Positions 1 through 8,500 of a stretch of DNA of 64,000 bases are shown here, in pieces. The stretch is taken from contig NZ_FNOT01000005.1 in the NCBI RefSeq assembly GCF_900107105.1, positions 42,320-106,319 on the forward strand. The letters are read 5' to 3'. The translations under genes were made by a program, and so were the position numbers. Source of the stretch: Geodermatophilus africanus. Lineage in GTDB: Bacteria > Actinomycetota > Actinomycetes > Mycobacteriales > Geodermatophilaceae. The notes under the pieces were generated by a model that saw only the letters and a program-made list of their open reading frames with translations, searched no databases and had not been told where the DNA came from. Position 1 is the stretch's first letter, and the number at the start of each line of letters is the position of its first letter.

Positions 1-140
1 CCCGGGCGCCGGAGACGCCGACCACCCGGGCGCCGGAGACGGCCCAGGCGCCGGAGACGGCCCAGGCGCCGGAGACGCCGGAGACCACGGCGACCGAGAC
101 GACGCAGGAGGACGAGGCGTCCACCTCACCGACGGGGTGA
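1..140 (+). CDS. C-terminal end of a Pro-Glu-Thr-repeat protein (partial)
   Basis: The frame starting at base 3 is open from the window edge to a TGA at 138-140. It encodes about 45 residues built from APET/AQ units (RAPETP, RAPETAQ, APETAQ, APETPETT) and ends STSPTG. The gene enters from the left and only its low-complexity tail is visible. Such tails occur on secreted, membrane-anchored or otherwise modular actinobacterial proteins, but nothing here identifies the catalytic or binding part. The DNA is a tandem imperfect repeat of a 12-21 bp unit, so length variation by slippage is likely. Function unknown. Confidence 0.55.
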   Translation, partial: RAPETPTTRAPETAQAPETAQAPETPETTATETTQEDEASTSPTG

Positions 141-394
141 CGTGCAGACCTGTCCGGGGATCGACGGAGTCGCCATGAGCGGGGCCACCATCCAGAGCAC
201 GGCTCGATCCCTGTCCCGACCCCTTCTCAGAACGGGGACCAGTCGGTCGAGGCCACCGACGTCGTCGTCGCCTACGCCCCGAGCCGGTGCCGGCTGTGAC
301 GCCGGAGGCGGCTACGCCCCGACGTTGACGCGTGGGGAGGAGTTCCCCGTGTGCGTGACGGTGACGGTGCGCCTCCCGTAGCTGTTGGAGTTCG
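141..394 (+). other. Unassigned stretch, possibly decayed coding DNA
   Basis: About 250 bases lie between the end of the first gene and the first recognisable M1-peptidase homology. A frame from a GTG at 142 is open to 381 (79 codons), but its middle is Arg/Ser/Pro-rich and looks out of frame. A second frame reads sensibly for about 20 residues (QSVEATDVVVAYAPSRCRL) around 240-299 before a stop. This patchwork suggests a frameshifted remnant, perhaps of a small secreted or TadE-like protein, but I cannot assign it. No convincing promoter or RNA gene was seen. Confidence 0.25.
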
Positions 395-1090
395 ACGACG
401 CGGACCGGACCCGGCGGCCTGCCGATCCTCGAGTTCGTGGAGCGCGACCTCACCGCGGCCGACCGCGCGACGACCGAGGCCAGCCTGGCGCTGCAGCCGC
501 AGATGATCGACTTCTTCGTCGCCCTGTACGGCCCGTACCCGTTCAGCTCGTTCGGCGCGATCGTCGACGACGACTCCGTCGAGTACGCGCTGGAGACGCA
601 GACGCGGCCGGTCTACTCAGGGGTCGCCAGTGAGTCGACCGTCGCCCACGAGCTCGCCCACCAGTGGGTTGGCAACAGCGTCTCGCCGGAGACCTGGCGC
701 GACATCTGGCTCAACGAGGGCTTCGCGACCTACTCGGAGTGGATGTGGGCCGAGTCCCGCGGCGGCCCGACCGCGCAGCAGCGGTTCGAGGAGGTCCACG
801 CGACGCCGGCCGAGGACCCGTTCTGGGCCGTCCCGCCCGGCGACCCGGGCCCGGCCGACCTGTTCGCCCCGGCGGTCTACGACCGCAGCGCGGCGGCCCT
901 GCACGCGTTGCGGGGGGAGGTCGGGGAGGAGCCGTTCCGCACCCTGCTGCGCCGGTGGGTGACGGAGAACGCCGGCGGCAACGTCAGCGGCGCCGACCTG
1001 GTCGCCCTGGCCGAGGAGGTCAGCGGTCAGGACCTCGGCGCCTTCGTCACCACCTGGATCGACACGCCAGGGAAGCCGGTCAGCTGGTGA
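395..1090 (+). pseudogene. 5'-truncated M1-family zinc aminopeptidase
   Basis: This is the catalytic half of an M1 (gluzincin) aminopeptidase. The zinc motif HELAHQW is followed after 18 residues by NEGFA, giving the third zinc ligand Glu. The stretch YALETQTRPVY corresponds to the substrate-binding GxMEN region, and the C-terminus ends with the usual ...TPGKPVSW. Recognisable homology begins near TGPGGLPIL (about 405), and the frame is blocked by TGA at 362-364. Full-length relatives have about 450-500 residues with an N-terminal beta-sheet domain and usually a signal peptide. That half is missing and unrelated DNA precedes it. A GTG at 437 could give a 217-residue product, but it would lack the N-terminal domain. 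Best read as a truncated pseudogene. Confidence 0.75.
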
Positions 1091-1136
1091 GCCGGGCGGT
1101 GCGCCCACCTGCGACCGGGTGGGCGCACCGTCGGCG

Positions 1137-2447
1137 TCAGGAGCCGGGGATGAGCAGCAGCTCGGTCTGCCGGTCGCCGAGGTAGACCACGCCGTCCCGG
1201 GTCAGGGCCACGCCCTCCTCGAGCGCCATCCGCACCGGCTGGCCGCCCCACTCGGGCACGGACACGTGTGCGCACAGCTCGAGGGCGTAGACGGTGTCGG
1301 GGTGCAGCACCCGGTCGCCGGCGCCCGGGACGCCGCGCTGGTCGTCCCAGCGCCCGATCGCCGGCCCCGCCCCGTGGCCGTGCACCCCGACCGGGTGCGA
1401 GTAGATGACGCCGTCGATGCCCTCGGACGCGGCGGCGTACCGGGCCGCGGCCAGCACCTCGTTGCCGGTGCGGCCGGGCACCAGTTCGGCCGTCGTGAGG
1501 TCCTGCAGGCGGTTGCCCACGGCCAGCGCCTGCCGCAGCCCGGCCGGCGCCTCGGTCTCGCCGCGGCGCAGCACGTAGCCGGTGCGCTGGCTGTCGGTCT
1601 TCAGCCCCAGGCTGGACAGCCCGACGTCGCAGTGCACCAGGTCGCCGGGCTCCACCGGCACGTCGTAGGGGACGGCGGGCAGCAGGGCCCCTTGCTGCCG
1701 GAGCGGTGGCACGCCGGCGCGCTGCACGTCGACCACCGGGTGGAACCACGGCTCGACGCCCAGGTCGGCCAGCCGCTGGCGGATCCACCAGGCCAGGTCG
1801 GTGGCGGTGGAGACACCGGCGGTCAGGACGGCGGGGGAGAAGGCCTCCTCCACCACCTCGCGCACCCGGTGGTTGAGCCGGTCGAGCGCGGCGATCTCCT
1901 CGGGCAGCCGCGTCTCCAGCCAGCCGACGGCCAGCTCCTCGGCCGACACCAGCCGGTCGGCCCACGTCCCCAGCGCCTCGGTGAGCTGCTGGTGCTCGGT
2001 GTGCGAGAGCCCGTCGGCGAGGGCGAAGTCGGCGGAGACGTCGATGCCGATCCGCCGGGGCGCGGCCTGCTCGACGATCCGGCGCACCTCGGCCCACTGG
2101 GTGTCCTCGGCGGGGGGCCGGTCGCCGTCCCCGGGGGACCAGGCCGGCAGGAACTGGCCGACCGGGTAGCGGGAGACCGCGGCCGCGGTGACGCCGTCGT
2201 CGCTGCGGTGCAGCACGAGGATGGTGCGGCGGCGGGCCGACAGCCAGGTCGCCGGCAGCAGCGTGGCCAGCACCGGATCCTCGTTGTACTCGCGGCCGAC
2301 GACCAGCCACAGGTCGATGCCGGCGCGGTCCATGAGGCCGGGGAGCAGGTCCAGCAGCCGCTGGGTCAGCCACCGGTCGCGGACGTCGGCCTGCTCGCGG
2401 AGCGGCAACGGCACCGTCCGGGTCGGGTCCGGCGCGACGAGCGTCAT
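1137..2447 (-). CDS. M24-family metallopeptidase (Xaa-Pro aminopeptidase-like)
   Basis: The 436-residue pita-bread-fold hydrolase has an N-terminal creatinase-like domain (residues about 1-200) and a C-terminal M24 domain. The five dinuclear-metal ligands are visible in order: Asp in HCDVG, Asp in LGLKTDS, His in HGHGAGP, Glu in ALELCAHV and Glu in ALEEGV. The family removes N-terminal residues before proline or cleaves related amides in the cytoplasm; the substrate here is unknown. I chose the ATG at 2447 (MTLVAPDP). A GTG at 2480 would add 11 residues; neither has a clear ribosome-binding site. It converges on the truncated M1 peptidase gene and shares its strand with the GGDEF gene upstream. 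Confidence 0.85.
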   Translation of the reverse strand: MTLVAPDPTRTVPLPLREQADVRDRWLTQRLLDLLPGLMDRAGIDLWLVVGREYNEDPVLATLLPATWLSARRRTILVLHRSDDGVTAAAVSRYPVGQFLPAWSPGDGDRPPAEDTQWAEVRRIVEQAAPRRIGIDVSADFALADGLSHTEHQQLTEALGTWADRLVSAEELAVGWLETRLPEEIAALDRLNHRVREVVEEAFSPAVLTAGVSTATDLAWWIRQRLADLGVEPWFHPVVDVQRAGVPPLRQQGALLPAVPYDVPVEPGDLVHCDVGLSSLGLKTDSQRTGYVLRRGETEAPAGLRQALAVGNRLQDLTTAELVPGRTGNEVLAAARYAAASEGIDGVIYSHPVGVHGHGAGPAIGRWDDQRGVPGAGDRVLHPDTVYALELCAHVSVPEWGGQPVRMALEEGVALTRDGVVYLGDRQTELLLIPGS

Positions 2448-2552
2448 GGGAAGAGTGGAGCAGAGAACCGGCGTCCCCACCGCTCGAACGAGGCGGCCCC
2501 GTCCGACGGCTCGCCGCAGGTCTGCGAGCGGTGCGGAGGACGTGGTCCTCCG

Positions 2553-3701
2553 TCAGGCGCCCAGCCGGCCGCCCGGCGGGATGCTGTCGGCGAACCGCCC
2601 GGCACGCTGCCGCGGCAGCACCGCGGCCACCTGGTCGCGGCCGGCCTGCTTGGCCTCGTACATGGCGCCGTCGGCGTGGTCGACCAGCCGCCACATCGCG
2701 TCGGCGGGGTCCTCGCCGTCCGTCGGGCGGGTCAGGGCGATGCCGATCGAGGCGGTCACCGAGTGGCCGTCGTCCGTGCGGCTGGTCCGCACCGCCGCGC
2801 GCAGCCGCTCGGCCAGCCGGTGGGCCTCCGCCGGGTCGCTCACCAGGCCGAGCACGATCAGCTCCTCGCCGCCGGCCCGCGCCAGCACGTCGCTGGGCCG
2901 CACCGTGGCCGCCAGCGACGACGCGACCGCCCGCAGCACCGCGTCACCGGCGGCGTGCCCGTGCGCGTCGTTGAGCTGCTTGAAGTGGTCCAGGTCGAGG
3001 ACCATCGCGGCCACCCTCGACCCCTCGCGGCGGGCCTGCCGCCAGACCCGCGGCGCCTGCTCGACGAGGACGCGCCGGTTGGCCAGCCCGGTGAGCGGGT
3101 CCTGGTGGGACAGCGCCTCGGTGGCCTCGAGCAGTCGCTGCACCCGGCGGCGCAGCACGTAGACGCCGACCGCGGCGGTGTTCAGCGCGCCGGCGCTGAT
3201 CGCGACCTGCACCGCGATCGACAGGGCGCCGTCGTAGGTGTGGCCCAGGGCGATGGAGCAGGCGGCCCCGGTCGCCACCATGGTCGCACCCAGCATCCAG
3301 GGACCCAGGAACCAGGCCGCGACGAAGGTCGGGAACAGCAGCATCAGCGGGGTCGCCTGCGCCGGCACCGAGACGCTCAGGACGACGATCACGTAGACCA
3401 CCTCGGCCAGCATCACCAGCCCGAAGGTCTGCCAGCGCCCGGCCCGCTGGCGGACCGCCAGTGCGGCGGCGGCCACCAGGCACGCCGCCATCGCGACCGT
3501 GTAGGTGATGCGGGTGGCGCCCTGGTGCAGCGTCCCGTCGACGAACAGGTTCGCCGTCCCGATGAGGCCGGCGACGAGGGTGAGTGCGGCGAGCGTGAGC
3601 GCCGCCACCCGGTGCTCCGGCCCGCGGCTCACCGAGGTGCCGTACCCCCGCAGCAGTGTGGCGGTGTCCTTGCGTCGCGGGATCCTCACGGGATGCAGCA
3701 T
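2553..3701 (-). CDS. Membrane-anchored diguanylate cyclase (GGDEF)
   Basis: The 382-residue protein has about six N-terminal membrane segments (residues about 30-200) followed by a C-terminal GGDEF domain. The active-site loop is GGEEL, a functional-type variant, and RPSD lies exactly five residues before it, the position of the inhibitory c-di-GMP I-site (RxxD). DLDHFKQLND and MYEAKQAGRD are further family signatures. It would make cyclic di-GMP at the membrane. The start chosen is ATG 3701 (MLHPVRIPRRK); the frame is open upstream to 3956, but that part is Arg/Gly/Pro-rich and looks non-coding. It is divergent from the small CPxCG protein gene at 3919. Confidence 0.9.
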   Translation of the reverse strand: MLHPVRIPRRKDTATLLRGYGTSVSRGPEHRVAALTLAALTLVAGLIGTANLFVDGTLHQGATRITYTVAMAACLVAAAALAVRQRAGRWQTFGLVMLAEVVYVIVVLSVSVPAQATPLMLLFPTFVAAWFLGPWMLGATMVATGAACSIALGHTYDGALSIAVQVAISAGALNTAAVGVYVLRRRVQRLLEATEALSHQDPLTGLANRRVLVEQAPRVWRQARREGSRVAAMVLDLDHFKQLNDAHGHAAGDAVLRAVASSLAATVRPSDVLARAGGEELIVLGLVSDPAEAHRLAERLRAAVRTSRTDDGHSVTASIGIALTRPTDGEDPADAMWRLVDHADGAMYEAKQAGRDQVAAVLPRQRAGRFADSIPPGGRLGA

Positions 3702-3918
3702 CCCGCACGAGGCGGTTCCGCCGGAATACCCGGTTGCCGTCTCGTCACCACGCGTCCCGGTGGCAGGGACGCGCCACAGCCGCACACGGGGCCCAGGTGG
3801 CGGCCGCGTACCGCCCGACACGCCGGACCCACATCCTCCCGGCCGCTCCCTCGTTGACCCCGCCGGGACCGGCTGGTCCCGGGCGGCACCGCCCGGGCCG
3901 TGCGCAGCGAGGAGCGGC

Positions 3919-4125
3919 GTGCGCGACGAACGCATCACCTGGATCGACTGCCCCACCTGCGGTGACCGCGCGGCGATCGGCAGGCACCTCTACCGGGGAC
4001 CCGACGGCGGGGTCCGCGAGGCGCCCTCGACGTTCGACTGCACCAGCGGCTGCACGATGACCGACCTGCAGGTCGTCTACTGGTTCGGCGGCGGACGCGC
4101 GGGGGATCGGTCCCGGCCGGGGTAG
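3919..4125 (+). CDS. Small zinc-ribbon-like protein
   Basis: The 68-residue product begins VRDERITWIDCPTCG at a GTG preceded by GAGGAG at a good distance. It contains CPTCG and a later CTSGC pair, four cysteines that could bind one zinc ion, and ends with a basic tail. Small CPxCG proteins are common in actinobacteria and mostly uncharacterised. The frame is open further upstream, but the ribosome-binding site and the onset of ordered sequence both support 3919. No partner gene is evident; the next gene is another small protein about 90 bases away. Confidence 0.6.
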   Translation: MRDERITWIDCPTCGDRAAIGRHLYRGPDGGVREAPSTFDCTSGCTMTDLQVVYWFGGGRAGDRSRPG

Positions 4126-4170
4126 GACCCGGTCGTCTCCCGACGCCGGGCCGGGACCGGGGGCCGGGCG

Positions 4171-4176
4171 TAGCGT
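4171..4176 (+). promoter_or_regulatory. -10-like hexamer TAGCGT
   Basis: TAGCGT fits the actinobacterial TANNNT -10 pattern and lies about 40 bases upstream of the ATG at 4217, which also has an AGGAGGA ribosome-binding site. No clear -35 was recognised. Confidence 0.4.
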
Positions 4177-4216
4177 CCAGCGTGACCTCGGGAGGACGGC
4201 GCACCAGGAGGACGAG

Positions 4217-4402
4217 ATGGCGCAGGGGCCGTGGTTCTACTGCCTCAAGCACCACACCGTGGAGGACCGGGACGGCTGCGCCGAGCGGCACCGGCTGGGC
4301 CCGTACGCGACCCGCGAGGAGGCCGAGCACGCGCTGCAGTCGGTGGCCGAGCGCGAGGAGCGGCTGACCTCCGAGGACCGCGCCTGGCGGGACGGCGACT
4401 GA
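4217..4402 (+). CDS. Conserved small actinobacterial protein
   Basis: The 61-residue acidic/basic protein starts MAQGPWFYCLKHHTVE at an ATG with a strong AGGAGG site seven bases upstream. The N-terminal half (WFYC-KH--VE--DGC, then RLGPYATREEAEHAL) resembles SPOR-like or short display-type modules seen in many actinobacterial hypothetical proteins, with two cysteines and several histidines that might bind metal. The C-terminal half is a predicted charged helix. No function is known to me. A dispersed repeat element begins two bases after its stop codon. Confidence 0.75.
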   Translation: MAQGPWFYCLKHHTVEDRDGCAERHRLGPYATREEAEHALQSVAEREERLTSEDRAWRDGD

Positions 4403-4403
4403 G

Positions 4404-4555
4404 GAAGGACCCCGCTGCCCCCACCGTGGAAGGACCCCGTCCTCCCCACCCTTCGCGAGCTCAGGGTGGGACCCGGGACGGGGCCGGCGGCGGAACCCTG
4501 CAGCAGGGCCGTTCCAGCACGTCACCAGGCTCGTGGCGAGCCTCCGGACGGGGCC
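4404..4555 (+). repeat. Dispersed stop-codon-abutting repeat, composite copy
   Basis: The copy begins GAAGGACCCC two bases after the stop of the small protein gene. It is composite: a left half (GAAGGACCCCGCTGCCCCC), then a complete second palindromic type (GAAGGACCCCGTCCTCCCC to GGGACGGGGCC), then the right half of the first type (ACCCTGCAGCAGGGCC) and a tail ending GGACGGGGCC. Related copies occur at 5318, 17078, 40339, 54652, 55488 and 60415. Confidence 0.8.
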
Positions 4556-4620
4556 GCCTGCGTGCCGGGGCATGATCCCCGGGGAACGCCGGGGGGTCCG
4601 GCGGACGCGGGAGGTGGGAC

Positions 4621-5316
4621 GTGAGCGACGGACGCTCGGTGGAGGGCCTGGTCGTCGGCGTGCTGGGTGGCACCGGTCCGCAGGGCCGCGGCCTCGCGGT
4701 CCGGCTGGCGGCGGCCGGGCAGCGCGTGCTGCTGGGGTCGCGGGACGCCGAGCGCGCCGGTGAGGTCGCCGCGCAGGTCGCCGAGCGCGCCACGGCCGCG
4801 GGTGGAGGCGTCGAGGTCTCGGTGACCGGCGGCGCCAACGTTGACGTCGCCGGTGCGGCCGACCTGGTGATCGTGGCCGTCCCCTACGCCGGGCACGCCG
4901 ACACCCTCGCGGAGCTGGCCACTCCGCTGGCGGGGAAGGTCGTCGTCGACTGCGTCGTCCCCATGGCCTTCGACGAGCTCGGCGCCTACGTGCTCGACGT
5001 CCCCGAGGGCTCGGCGACCCAGCAGGCCGCCGCGCTGCTGCCCGACTCACACGTGGTCGGCGCCTTCCACCACCTGTCGGCGCGGCTGCTCGAGGACCTC
5101 TCCCGCCCCACGCTGGACGGCGACGTGATGGTCGTCGGCGACGTCCGCGAGGCGACCGACACCGTCCAGGCGCTGGCCGGCCGGCTGCCCGGCATGCGCG
5201 GGATCTACGCCGGCCGGCTGCGCAACGCCCGCCAGGTCGAGGCCCTGACCATCAACCTCGTGTCGGTCAACCGCCGCTACAAGGCGCACGCCGGCATCCG
5301 CGTGACCGACGTCTGA
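4621..5316 (+). CDS. npdG: NADPH-dependent F420 reductase (F420H2:NADP oxidoreductase)
   Basis: The 231-residue Rossmann protein opens with the nucleotide-binding loop GVLGGTGPQGRGLA (residues about 13-26) and continues with LLGSRDAERA, typical of the Fno/NpdG family. It also has the conserved VPMAF and AFHHLSA segments. The enzyme exchanges hydride between NADP(H) and the deazaflavin cofactor F420, feeding F420-dependent reductases in the cytoplasm. The GTG start at 4621 has GGGAGGTGGG upstream. A candidate F420/PPOX-fold protein is encoded at 36314. A dispersed repeat starts two bases after the stop codon. Confidence 0.9.
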   Translation: MSDGRSVEGLVVGVLGGTGPQGRGLAVRLAAAGQRVLLGSRDAERAGEVAAQVAERATAAGGGVEVSVTGGANVDVAGAADLVIVAVPYAGHADTLAELATPLAGKVVVDCVVPMAFDELGAYVLDVPEGSATQQAAALLPDSHVVGAFHHLSARLLEDLSRPTLDGDVMVVGDVREATDTVQALAGRLPGMRGIYAGRLRNARQVEALTINLVSVNRRYKAHAGIRVTDV

Positions 5317-5317
5317 C

Positions 5318-5374
5318 GAAGGACCCCCTGCCCCCCGTCACTCGCAGGCTCGCGGCGGGACCCTGCAGGGGGCC
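5318..5374 (+). repeat. Dispersed stop-codon-abutting repeat
   Basis: Short copy of the dispersed palindromic element: GAAGGACCCCCTGCCCCCC at the left, then a centre ACTCGCAGGCTCGCGGCGG, then ACCCTGCAGGGGGCC. The ends are complementary, so the transcript can fold into a hairpin directly after npdG. Confidence 0.8.
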
Positions 5375-5423
5375 ATCTCCCGGGTGGTCGGCGACCGGTG
5401 ACGGTCCGGTGACGGACGCCTCC

Positions 5424-5429
5424 TAGCGT
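5424..5429 (+). promoter_or_regulatory. Possible -10 hexamer for the STAND/PASTA gene
   Basis: TAGCGT at 5424 fits the TANNNT pattern. It would give a 5' leader of about 150 bases before the ATG at 5589. A weak GC-rich inverted repeat (CCCACCG...CGGTGGG) sits in that leader near 5489-5518. Tentative. Confidence 0.3.
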
Positions 5430-5588
5430 CGCGCGGACGGGTCATGCCCTGACACCGACGACGAGGAGACGAACCGCTCCGAGCGCTCCCCACCGCCGAC
5501 GGCCCGGCCGACGGTGGGTCCGTGCGAGGCGGCCACCGGTGGCCCCGGCGCCTCCCACGGCCCGGAGCGGTGCTGCTGGGGGTGAGCG

Positions 5589-8500
5589 ATGGCGCAGCCT
5601 GCCGGGGACGACGTCGCCGACTCCGGCCGGAGAGCGGGCGAGCCCGTCGGCGAGATCCGCACCAGCGTGACCGTGGGCGGGGACGTCACCGGGCAGCTCG
5701 CCGTCGGCTCGCACATCGTGCAGATGCGCGTGGACACGGTGCTCGGCAACCTGGTGACCGTCCTCCCGCCGGACGCCCGGGCCAACGTCACCCCCCGGCC
5801 GGTGCCGATCAGCCTGGTGCCCCGCCGGCCCGCCTTCGTCGTCGGCCGCCAGCACGAGACGGCGCTCGCGGTCGAGGCCCTCTCGACCCGGCGGCCGGTC
5901 GAGCTGAACGGGCCGGCGGGCATGGGCAAGTCCACGCTGCTGCGCTCCCTCGCCCACCACCTGCCGGTCACCGAGGCGTGTGGCGGGATGGCGCACCTGT
6001 CCGCCCGCGGGCTCTCGCACGACGACCTGCTGCAGGTCCTGTTCGACGTCTTCTACTCATCCGACATCCCGGTGCGGCCGACGCCGGGCGAGCTCCGGCA
6101 CTACCTGCAGCACGCCCGTGCGGCGCTGCTGCTCGACGACGTCACACTGGTGGAGGACGACGTCGCCGACGTCGAGGACCACGCGCCCGAGTGCGGGTTC
6201 GTCCTCACGACCACGTCCGGCACCGACGCCGGCGACGCACTGTCCATCGAGCTCACCGGCCTGCAGGGTGCCGCCGCCCGGGCGCTGGTCGCCCGCGCCC
6301 TGGGCCGTCCGGTCGGTCCCGACGAGCAGCCGGCGGTCGACGTGCTCTGCGGCCTGGTCCGTGGTGCCCCTGCCGGCCTGCTGCGGCTCGCTGCCGCGGC
6401 CCGGACCTCCGACGGCACGCTGGCCGAGTTCGCGGAGAGCGCCGCGGCGTCCGGAGCCCCGCCGATCCCCGTCGACTCCGCCGAGGACGTGCGGCTGCTC
6501 GGGCTGCTGGCCGCGATCCCCGGCGTCGCGCTCGACGTCGAGGAGCTGTCGGCGATCACCGGCGCCGGCGACGTGCAGGAGCGGCTCGACCGGCTGGTGG
6601 CCCGGGGGCTCGTGCTCACGTCCGCGCCCCCGGTGTCCACCCGCGCCCGCATCGCCTACAGCCTCGCCGACGGGGTGGAGCTCGGCCCACCCCCCGGGTG
6701 GCAGATGGAACAGCGGCGGGCGGAGGTGCGGCAGTACTTCCTGGACCTGGCGGAGCAGCGCAGCGAGACGCTGCTGGCGCCCGGGGCCCCCGCGGAGACC
6801 CTGCGCGCCGTCCACGCCGATGCCGCCCGGCACCGCGAGTGGCGGTACGTGCTCCTCCTGGGTGTCCTGCTCGGCGCGGCCTACGCACTAAGCGGACGGT
6901 GGGACGCCTGGCGCCAGGTCGCGCAGCACGAGCTGACGGCCGCCCGGGCACTGGAGGACCGGGCCGCCGAGGCCAGGGCCCTGCACCAGCTCGGGACACG
7001 GGCGCTGTGCGTCGGCGACACGTCCACCGCGAGGGAGTTGCTGCAGGCCGCCCTCCGGCTGCGGACGGCCATCGGCGCCTCCGCGGCGGCCGCGGTCACG
7101 CAGCACAACCTGTCCCTCCTCCTGGCGCCCCCGCCGCCGCCGGACGAACCGGACGACACCGCGGGGTCCGAGGACGACGGCGGCTCCACGGCGCTCGATG
7201 ACGACCACGGGGTCCTGGGCTCCTGGCAGGACGGCGCCCCGATCGGCTCGCAGGGGCACGCGGGCGCGACCGCCGTGCGCTCGTCGTCGGGCTCCGGGGT
7301 GGGGGCCGGTACGACCACCATCTCGGGGAAGGTGCTGGCCATCGGGGCGTCGCTGGTCGTCGTCCCGGCGCTCGTGGCCGGGCTGGTGATCCTCCGGTCG
7401 GGAGACCCCGCGGGCGCGGCCGTGGCGCTCGACCAGCAGGACCTGTCGTTCGGCGCCGCGGCGGTCAACCAGGCCGGCGAATCCCGCACCCTGACCGCGC
7501 GCAACCTGGGCGGGACCGCGATCCACCTGGACGGCTTCCGGACGTCGGGGGCCAACTCCTCGGACTTCGTCGTCACCACCAGCACGTGCCGCGACCGGGA
7601 GATCGCGGCCGGCGCGACCTGCACCGCGGACGTCGTCTTCAGCCCGACCGGTGCCGGACCACGCGAGGCGTCGCTGATGGTCGACGTCCGCGAGGTGGAC
7701 GAGGACCCGACCGCGACGCTGTCCGGCACAAGCACGGAACCGGACGGGTCGTCGCCGACCGCCGTGCCGAGCGCGCTCTCCTTCGGCGACCAACCACTCA
7801 ACGCGTCCAGTGGACGGCGGCAGGTCGTCGTCACCGGGGCGCCCGGTGTCCCCGTGGTCCTCGGGTCGTCCGGGCTGTCGGGACTCGACGCCGCGGACTT
7901 CGTCGTCGAGAGCGACGGCTGCTCGGGCGCCCAGCTGGTGCCCGGGGCGACGTGCTCGGTCGGCGTCCGGTTCACGCCGTCCGGTGCGGGCACGCGGCAG
8001 GGCCTGCTCACCCTGCCCGGACCCGAGGGCGTCCCCGCGGTCACCGTGCCGCTCAACGGCAGCGGCGTCCCCCCACCGTCGGACCCGGCGTTCCGGGTGG
8101 ACCCCCGGGCGTTGTCCTTCGGTGTCCGGCCGGTCGGCAGCCCCTCCTCGCCCGAGCAGGTCGTGCTGACCAACTCCGGTCAGGCGCCCCTGGACGTCGC
8201 GACCGTGTCCGTCGTCGGCTCGCCCGACTTCGCCGTCACCCAGGCGACGTGCCCGGTCTCCCTGTCGCCGGGCCAGGACTGCGTCGTCACCGTGGTGTTC
8301 GCCCCGGTGACGGAAGGTCACCGGACGGCGCAGCTGTCTATCGGCGGTGACGGGCCCGCCGTGCCGCTGAGCGGGTCCGGGACGGCGCCACCGGCCGCCG
8401 CGCCCGACATCTCGCCGAGGGCCCTGGACTTCTCCGAGGTCCTCGTCGGTGACCTCAGCCCGCCGCAGGACGTCGTCGTGACCAACCGGGCGGACCGGCC

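Noticed and set aside
1119..3857. 912-codon plus-strand frame across the M24 and GGDEF genes
   Set aside because: Shadow of two well-supported minus-strand genes; the translation is low-complexity Gly/Arg/His.
6849..6894. Possible membrane helix at residues 421-435 of the STAND protein
   Set aside because: The segment is only about 15 residues and falls in a repeat region that in homologous STAND proteins is a cytoplasmic TPR helix, so only the helix at 581-602 was called.
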